From NCBI RefSeq assembly GCF_050003625.1, contig NC_134400.1, positions 58,718,066-58,782,065 of the forward strand: a stretch of 64,000 nt of DNA, in the 5' to 3' direction. Shown piece by piece: positions 56,430 to 64,000 of this stretch. The notes beneath the pieces are model-generated. The model was not told the origin of the DNA, made no database searches, and saw nothing but the letters and a program-made list of their open reading frames with translations. The translations under genes and the position numbers were made by a program. The DNA comes from Haematobia irritans (taxonomy: Eukaryota > Arthropoda > Insecta > Diptera > Muscidae). Each line of letters begins with the position of its first letter. Position 1 is the stretch's first letter.

Positions 56430-56598
56430 CTGCAAATTAACATTTTATTTTTAATTGGGCACTTAATCTGCTACTCCTTTGGTCCTCTTTGGAACAAAAA
56501 TATAATCCGTGATTGCGTTATAAATCGACACAAATAATTTTCTTAAATAAGTTATTTCTTAATTCATATTGCAAATGGCGCCATGCTATAAAACTAAC

Positions 56599-56757
56599 GA
56601 ATCTCAATATGTATGAGCTGTCATGATGCGGAGGAAAAGGAATAAATTAAACACCTCTTGTGTGAGTGTCCTACATTTTGTGTAAGGCGTAAGTGAATTT
56701 TAGGGGCATATAGCTTTAGATTACTGACGGACCTGGAAAACGTTAATTTAAGCAGCT
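56599..56757 (+). repeat. LINE 3' scrap next to (TA)n, unit 1
   Basis: Carries the GAGCTGTCATGATGCGGAGG ... CTTGTGTGAGTGTCCTAC stretch of the LINE zinc-finger region (compare 45928-46158 inverted). It stops at the start of the (TA)n array. Confidence 0.7.
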
Positions 56758-56759
56758 GC

Positions 56760-57059
<300 letters not shown>

Positions 57060-57552
57060 CAACCCGGGAGGGTTGAATAAAAAGATATCAACATAACAGA
57101 GCGAGAGAATGAAATGAGAGCAATTTGTGGGAAACCGCTTGTTTGTTGTTTCGGAAAACTGTTTCATGATAAGGCCAAAAATTTAATATGCTTAAGTCTA
57201 AATATTATTTAATTTGAATATTAGAATTAATATTCGGAACCAAGAGAATAGACATTTGAAAAAAAAAGCGTATTTGTATTACAGAAAAAGATGCGAAGAA
57301 CTCAAAAATTTCGTGGAAGTGAAAATTACGTGAGGGAATGAGCACAATCTTCTTTGGGGAATTCTTCCAAGCATAAACTATTTTTGGACTCAAAATGCTT
57401 CCAAACATATAATATGCTCACATAAAACGAACATATTAATGTTTCGGCAGTATCCAATAATATATGTGCTTCCTGCAAAATATGTTTGGAACATATGTTA
57501 GAGAAGCGATTTTTTTTGAGGGTGTATATATATATATATTTTTTTTTTGCTG

Positions 57553-57652
<100 letters not shown>

Positions 57653-58753
57653 CAGCAAAAAAATTTGGAAGTTCTTGGATTAGGAGAGCTTGGATGGATA
57701 TGCATTTTTCTGCGATGCTATTGCAGACGTAATCAGTACTAAAGTTTTCTATATACCTATATATTTTTGATATAGAGTCCTTTGGTTTCATTGCAATTTA
57801 CTAGGAAAAAAATTTTTATTGAAAAAAATGTTTGTAGTAAAATTTAACTTAACCACATTACCGATTCGTATGATATTAAAATTGGTTTCAAATAAACTAA
57901 TTGTCAGTATACTTATCAACAAAGTAGAGAAATTATGGAATCAAAGGTACAACAAAACTGCACGCACAGAAAAAACATGTTTGCCGCATCCATTTAATGC
58001 TTATATAGAGCATGTAATTGTCGCGAAAACCATATATTTTGTCTTTGTAAAAATAATTTTCTAGCAGAGAAAAAAGTATGCTGGCGATAAGCATTTAACT
58101 GGTTCTCAAATGCCGCAAACATGTCTAAATGATCGGGAAAATCATGTACCTGACCATAAAGACCTTATAGAAAATTGGCTTTTATTATAAGAAGACAATA
58201 GAGAATTCTCAATTGAACTCCACTTAGATAGCTCCTATATATCTTTCGCTCGATTTACACTCACATGACCACAGAAACAATAGGTACTACTCCGAGGGAG
58301 TAGTATTAATATTATAGCTATCCATGCCAAATTTGAAATCGGCTAAGATTTAGCTCCAATATATCTTTCGCACGATAAAGAGGCCAGAGTTTCGGCATTA
58401 TTTGCTTCAAAATGTGCTTACAGAGTGTATGCCAAATTTCGTTGAAATCTGTTCAGATTAGACATAGTTCCCATATATATGTTTTGCCATATTTAAATTA
58501 ATAGGTCCACCGGGGGTGGACCTTTGTCGTTTCCTAAATATATTGTTTTCTAAAATAATTCCCGATACTTATTTTAGAAAAATAATTTTTTTATTGAAAA
58601 AATACAATAGAAATCTAACAAACACACTTCACATATCAAACCAATATAGTATTTACATTTATTCAATACATATTTTATTTCACATACATAATTCACGTTC
58701 AAATATACATACTATATGTGTGTCTGTGTATTTGCTTAAAGGTTACTGCAAAT

Positions 58754-59325
58754 TAGAGGTGTGCACGTGAGTAATAGTTTACTCACGCTCGCGCACACTT
58801 ACGACAGAAAAATCAAACTCACGCACACTCACGCACGATATTTTTTGGTAGGACTCACGCTCACGCACACTCACGAAAAGAAAATTTGTATTCACGCACA
58901 CTCACGCACGAAAATGTCGTGACTCACAAAACATACCGTGACTCACGAAAAATACCGTGAATCACGAAAAATATCGTGACTCACAAATAATTTTATAATT
59001 AATTTACCTTACCGAAGTGTCTGAAAACATGAGCATTATTAAAATCGAGAGTGTTATTAAACTCTTAACATCTCAGGTGTCACTAAAATTGTAATTGAAT
59101 TTAACTCTTAAGCGTTTTATGTTGGTGAGCAGGAATATTGTCGTGAGTGTAATTCGTTACTCACGCACACTCACGAAGATATTATTTTCGTGACTCACGC
59201 TCACGCACGACATTTTGGTTTGTTAATCACACTCACGCACACTCACGCTTTTGTCATGAGCGTGACGCACGAATCACGAAAATTTTCGTGAGTCACGACA
59301 ATTTCGTGTCACTTGCACACTTCTA
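58754..59325. mobile_element. Element G, hAT MITE, copy 3 (duplicate of copy 2)
   Basis: Same TIRs and the same CTGCAAAT flanks as copy 2. It is part of duplication unit 2, not an independent insertion. Confidence 0.92.
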
Positions 59326-59492
59326 CTGCAAATTAACATTTTATTTTTTAATTGGGCACTTAATCTGCTACTCCTTTGGTCCTCTTTGGAACAAAAATAT
59401 AATCCGTGATTGCGTTATAAATCGACACAAATAATTTTCTTAAATAAGTTATTTCTTAATTCATATTGCAAATGGCGCCATGCTATAAAACT

Positions 59493-59660
59493 AACGAATC
59501 TCAATATGTATGAGCTGTCATGATGCGGAGGAAAAGGAATAAATTAAACACCTCTTGTGTGAGTGTCCTACATTTTGTGTAAGGCGTAAGTGAATTTTAG
59601 GGGCATATAGCTTTAGATTACTGACGGACCTGGAAAACGTTAATTTAAGCAGCTGCTATG
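59493..59660 (+). repeat. LINE 3' scrap next to (TA)n, unit 2
   Basis: Duplicate of 56599-56757 within unit 2. It ends GCAGCTGCTATGTATGAATA at the TA array. Confidence 0.7.
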
Positions 59661-59662
59661 TA

Positions 59663-59929
<267 letters not shown>

Positions 59930-60422
59930 CAACCCCGGGGAGGGTTATAAAAAGATATCAACATAACAGAGCGAGAGAATGAAATGAGAGCAATTTGTGG
60001 GAAACCGCTTGTTTGTTGTTTCGGAAAACTGTTTCATGATAAGGCCAAAAATTTAATATGCTTAAGTCTAAATATTATTTAATTTGAATATTAGAATTAA
60101 TATTCGGAACCAAGAGAATAGACATTTGAAAAAAAAGCGTATTTGTATTACAGAAAAAGATGCGAAGAACTCAAAAATTTCGTGGAAGTGAAAATTACGT
60201 GAGGGAATGAGCACAATCTTCTTTGGGGAATTCTTCCAAGCATAAACTATTTTTGGACTCAAAATGCTTCCAAACATATAATATGCTCACATAAAACGAA
60301 CATATTAATGTTTCGGCAGTATCCAATAATATATGTGCTTCCTGCAAAATATGTTTGGAACATATGTTAGAGAAGCGATTTTTTTTGAGGGTGTATATAT
60401 ATATATATTTTTTTTTTTGCTG

Positions 60423-60646
<224 letters not shown>

Positions 60647-61030
60647 CAGCAAAAAAATTTGGAAGTTCTTGGATTAGGAGAGCTTGGATGGATATGCATT
60701 TTTCTGCGATGCTATTGCAGACGTAATCAGTACTAAAGTTTTCTATATACCTATATATTTTTGATATAGAGTCCTTTGGTTTCATTGCAATTTACTAGGA
60801 AAAAAATTTTTATTGAAAAAAATGTTTGTAGTAAAATTTAACTTAACCACATTACCGATTCGTATGATAGCGAAAATCTGGCTTCTGGGGCCATAATGTA
60901 GTAGCACCGGTTTTTGTCAGTATTTTATATGGCCCCAGAAGCCAGATTCTTGCTTAAAATTGCTTCAACTTTGATATCTTTATCCGTTCAAAAGTTGCAG
61001 AATTATTTCCACAAAAAGCGATTTGGAACC

Positions 61031-61222
61031 ACTATGCGACGTTCCACATTGCGGTGAAACCGCTTAAAGAAGTTTTGAAAAACTCAGAAATGTCACTAGC
61101 ATTATTGAGATGGGTTAATCCACCACTGAAAAACTTTTTGGTGTTAGATCGAAATTGGGGCTGAACCCACGACCCTATGGATGCAAGGCAGGCATGCCAC
61201 CCATTGCACCACGATAGCTCAA
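61031..61222 (-). repeat. tRNA-derived SINE, partial
   Basis: On the minus strand: GAGCTATCGTGGTGCAATGG (A box area), CATGCCTGCCTTGCATCC, and B box GGGTTCAGCCCC. The body follows with AACACCAAAAAGTTTTTCAG, a diverged CATTTCTGAGTTTTTCAAAA and GGTTTCACCGCAATGTGG. The order matches a common tRNA-headed SINE of higher flies (recognised from general knowledge). It is truncated at the 3' end. Confidence 0.75.
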
Positions 61223-61318
61223 GTGTAAATGCCATATGAAATATTTACAGATATGTCAAAAACATGTTATACTAGCTTTTTTTTACACCGAAACACAAAT
61301 AACATTATTTTCTTTTAG

Positions 61319-61427
61319 TGTACGTAGATTGATAGGCCACCACATTGCCCCAGACGTGAAGAAAACGAATGGCAAATCACAGTGGGCAGAGATTCAAGAA
61401 ATATTCCCGAGAAAAAGAAAACTCTAA
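61319..61427 (+). CDS. Possible 3'-terminal host exon, convergent with fuss
   Basis: A clean acceptor tract (aacattattttcttttag) ends at 61318. The frame (phase 2) reads VRRLIGHHIAPDVKKTNGKS and then QWAEIQEIFPRKRKL before TAA at 61425. Composition is mixed and non-repetitive, unlike the surrounding repeats. No copy exists elsewhere in the window and the product is not recognised. It could be the end of the same gene as the IQ exon or of another; 290 bp separate it from the end of fuss. Confidence 0.4.
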
Positions 61428-61516
61428 TTACTGAAACTTTGCATAGTTAATTACCTTCGGATGTGCCATTCAATGAATATAATTTAATATCCAGAGATTT
61501 CATATATAGATAAAGT

Positions 61517-61522
61517 TTATTG
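61517..61522 (-). terminator. fuss: Candidate poly(A) signal of fuss
   Basis: AATAAA on the minus strand, about 195 bp beyond the fuss stop codon (61717-61719). It would give a short 3' UTR overlapping no other feature except the tail of the convergent exon region. Confidence 0.4.
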
Positions 61523-61716
61523 AATATAATATATGAATGTTTCAGATGTTAAATTGTTAGCATTTTACACGTATCACTTATAAATACAATAGTATGATAT
61601 ATATAATGTGATTATTAATATTAATTAGTTGGATTTTTTGTTTGTTTTACAAACCTAGCAGAAGCAATATCAATGTTAATAACTTCAAATATTTCATGGT
61701 GGTAGCAATTCAAATT

Positions 61717-63267
61717 TTAAACCCTCTCCTCGTCATTACCATAGGCCACGACATCTATGTATACGTCATTGATGTTAACATCTCCACTATCTGGAATATA
61801 AGCAACAGTCTTAAGCGTATTATTATATTTGTTATTGATTTCACACATGGAAGTCATATCGTCCTCGGATGTCTCAATATCAATGACCACATCATCCTTT
61901 CCCATATCGGCATCGTAGGCCTCGCTAGATGATGTTTCACACAGGGCTGAATCACAAATAACCGATTCAGAGGGACCTATGTCTTTGTCATGCTGATCAT
62001 AATTCAAGATTTGTGGAGCTGAAACGTTTAAGCAGAATAACGGAAAACTCATTTGTCTTTTCATCACTGCAGACTCGGCAGCTTCTACAGAATTTGGGTC
62101 TTTGGTTTTTACAATGGGCTTAAAAGCGGAAAACATTTTGGAGAAACTGCTCGAAACCACTTTTTTACCATCCACTTGGTTCAGAGGTGACTCCTCGAAG
62201 TAGCTCTTGTGGAGCACATATTGTCGAATTGGTTCACTGTGCTTTGTTTGTCTGGAGTAATTTATTACTTGGTCATTATTGGAGCCATAATGGCACATAT
62301 AGTTCATCATTAGCATGTAGTCGACTGGAACTAATTTTGGGTTGATATTGGAATCTCCATAAATCCATTTGAACATTTTATCATCTCCGGTAATGTTAGT
62401 TGCAGATAGTGATACGTTCGCAGGATGGGCACCGGGAACGCATTCTGAAATACTAGAAAAATCATTAACTGAGGTCGTACTTCTAGAATTTACTTCCGAT
62501 ATTGAAAGAACTTCGCCAGAGTTTTGGGCCGAGTTTATAGGACCATCTGCATAAGACTTCTCGCCAACTCTTTTCTCATTTTCGATATCGACAATTGGTT
62601 TCTTGTTCTCGGAACAAATTCCATTATTGCTGCTGATTGGCGATGAAGATGATGGTGAGTAACGCTTGCGGGTTCCTCCATTGAACATTGCCTTCACATC
62701 CTCCCAAATATAGGCCAACTCCATTGTTGGTTTACCGGTGAGCGATAAATGACGACGCCATGAATTGAAATTGGCAGCTATGGGCTGCACGTATTTACCA
62801 GACGATTCCGTTTGATGCGAATGGAAAATGAATTTATTGGGCGAAAAGAAAATATTGCAATATTGACATTTTATACACTTGGCCCTAGACGAATTGTAGC
62901 GGGCCGGTATGAACCAACCTCGGCAACCCCAAGCACAGTTGTGATGGACATTGAAAGCAAAGTCTTTCGGAAGTCGCGGCGGGCTATTGTCGCCTATGAA
63001 ACTCTTACACAATCGCTCAGCCTCTCGTCTGGTAATCATGCCACAGCGTCGGGAGCTTATAGGCATGGCACCCGCTCTACGTAAAATTTCTAACTGCACT
63101 GGGGTACATTGAACACATGTTATCCCCAAGGCTACACGCCTATTATGTATTTCATTGTAACTGAATTTTTTCAATAAGATATTAGAAATTTGAGCCAAAC
63201 ACAATCGTTCGAGGCCATCGATGTATAAAGACACAATGGGTATTCCATACAACAAAACCGTTCTGAC
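61717..63267 (-). CDS. fuss: fussel (Ski/Sno family transcriptional regulator), large 3' exon
   Basis: The exon begins after the acceptor at 63268-63270 (ttaattgcattag) with VRTVLLYGIPIVSLYIDG; an in-frame TAG upstream excludes extension. The first 95 residues are the Ski/Sno/Dac domain (LCLAQISNILLKKFSYNEIH, GITCVQCTPVQLEILRRAG). Residues about 100-165 are the SAND-like zinc fold that binds Smad4 in c-Ski (CAWGCRGWF, RAKCIKCQYCNIFFSPNKF, HSH). WEDVKAMFNGGTRKR follows, then a Ser-rich, acidic, poorly conserved tail to TAA. Drosophila Fuss is a neuronal cofactor in Smad/BMP signalling and chromatin repression. The 5' exons lie beyond the window. This is the only clear intact host exon. Confidence 0.95.
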   Translation of the reverse strand, partial: VRTVLLYGIPIVSLYIDGLERLCLAQISNILLKKFSYNEIHNRRVALGITCVQCTPVQLEILRRAGAMPISSRRCGMITRREAERLCKSFIGDNSPPRLPKDFAFNVHHNCAWGCRGWFIPARYNSSRAKCIKCQYCNIFFSPNKFIFHSHQTESSGKYVQPIAANFNSWRRHLSLTGKPTMELAYIWEDVKAMFNGGTRKRYSPSSSSPISSNNGICSENKKPIVDIENEKRVGEKSYADGPINSAQNSGEVLSISEVNSRSTTSVNDFSSISECVPGAHPANVSLSATNITGDDKMFKWIYGDSNINPKLVPVDYMLMMNYMCHYGSNNDQVINYSRQTKHSEPIRQYVLHKSYFEESPLNQVDGKKVVSSSFSKMFSAFKPIVKTKDPNSVEAAESAVMKRQMSFPLFCLNVSAPQILNYDQHDKDIGPSESVICDSALCETSSSEAYDADMGKDDVVIDIETSEDDMTSMCEINNKYNNTLKTVAYIPDSGDVNINDVYIDVVAYGNDEERV

Positions 63268-64000
63268 CTAATGCAATTAAGAGAAAAATATAATGCAGTT
63301 AAGGAGAAAATAAATGTTCACATCGTGCATGGGTTGACCTGCCAATAAAAATGATTTTCTGATGGTTTTTAGGTCAATGATGAGTACACATTTTTTGATT
63401 TTCTTGCCAATTAGTTATAGTTCATTCGTTTATAGTTCACAAAGTATTACTCTCTAATGCCTGTAGAAAGGGAATAGAAGATAGATATGTAAATTGGTAA
63501 AAGAAATAAAAAATACAATTAAATTGAACATTAAATGTTAAATTAATTGGTAATTAAATCGACATATGTATGGCAATTTCATCTATTGGCAACTCGAATG
63601 TTTTTGTCCTACGAATTAAAGCTAATTGGCCAATCCTAATTAAGGGACAGTAGTGACCTGTGAAATAAACAGAAAATTTTGTGGTAAGAGACAGACAGTC
63701 ATATTTATTCAATAAAAATTTTGGTCAGCCAATAAAAGTGTTAATCTGTTCCAATTTTGTTTTTATAATGTATTAAAATTTTATGTTAACTTATGATCGG
63801 TCCATTCCGAACACGGGGCTAGATGAGATAAAGAAAGACACAACACATAATTTAAAATTATATAATAGGTCACAAATTCTAACTAAGGGACAGTAGTGAC
63901 CTGTGAAATAAACAGAACAATTTGTGGTAAGAGACAAACAGTCATATTTATGCAATAAAAATTTTTGGTCAGCCAATAAAAGTGTTAATCTGTTCCAATT
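63268..64000 (-). other. fuss intron (3' part) with a direct repeat of 243-bp period
   Basis: Starts at the acceptor of the fuss exon and runs off the window. Blocks 63641-63760 and 63884-64000 are direct repeats at 243-bp spacing: AAGGGACAGTAGTGACCTGT, TAAGAGACA.ACAGTCATATT and CCAATAAAAGTGTTAATCTG occur in both. No exon is recognised. Confidence 0.7.

Overview
The window is dipteran, most likely from a calyptrate (muscoid or calliphorid-like) fly. The one clear host protein is a Ski/Sno-family fussel (fuss) exon near the right end on the minus strand. The rest is AT-rich DNA packed with insect transposon families: gypsy-type LTR elements, mariner, Tc1-like DD37E and DD41D elements, Transib, hAT, piggyBac, Helitron relics, DINE/Helentron-like repeats, tRNA-derived SINEs and LINE 3' ends. 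In Drosophila fuss lies on the dot chromosome (Muller element F), whose orthologue is often the X in calyptrate flies. A repeat-choked F-element region would fit, but the sequence cannot prove it.

Layout. 1-14.9 kb: a TIR element (P1) carrying a hAT copy; a piggyBac remnant; a decayed gypsy element (gypsy-1, RING-like Gag to integrase) split by a TA MITE and a second hAT; then half of a RING-coding insertion (element X) next to a Helitron helicase fragment. 15-20 kb: a degenerate AT-rich satellite holding a piggyBac MITE and a Helentron-like repeat, then a 1.57-kb TTAA element. 20-27 kb: a deep nest, Helentron-like A > P2 (> hAT), P3 and mariner (> DD37E). 27-32 kb: SINE, Helentron-like A, and a hAT holding Helentron-like B. 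32.4-37.1 kb: a fuller gypsy element (gypsy-2) with a tRNA-Lys-type primer binding site, gag, protease, RT/RNase H and integrase, but no 3' LTR seen. 37-43 kb: tRNA-like composite repeat, palindromic MITE, CGTGA-array hAT MITE, Helentron-like B, and the other half of element X with the C-terminal half of a Helitron helicase. 44.2-44.6 kb: a probable host terminal exon with an IQ motif. 44.6-46.2 kb: LINE 3' ends. 46.7-51.0 kb: DD41D > Transib (RAG1-like) > DD41D. 51.3-54.5 kb: a second DD37E holding Helentron-like B. 55.0-60.9 kb: two near-identical 2.9-3.0 kb tandem units full of (TA)n. 61.0-64 kb: SINE, a possible plus-strand terminal exon, and convergent fuss.

No autonomous element here looks intact: every transposase or polyprotein carries stops, frameshifts, deletions or insertions, except the open but HTH-deleted DD41D copy at 49.7 kb. 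The value of the window is its nested record. Target-site duplications (TA, TTAA, 5 bp, 8 bp) can be read directly, and several occupied/empty site pairs lie in the same 64 kb. They let the insertion mode of poorly described families be read: the 'TATACCC...ACTTGT' repeats insert between two Ts without duplication, as Helentrons do. The Transib copy has its RAG-RSS-like termini and 5-bp duplication preserved.
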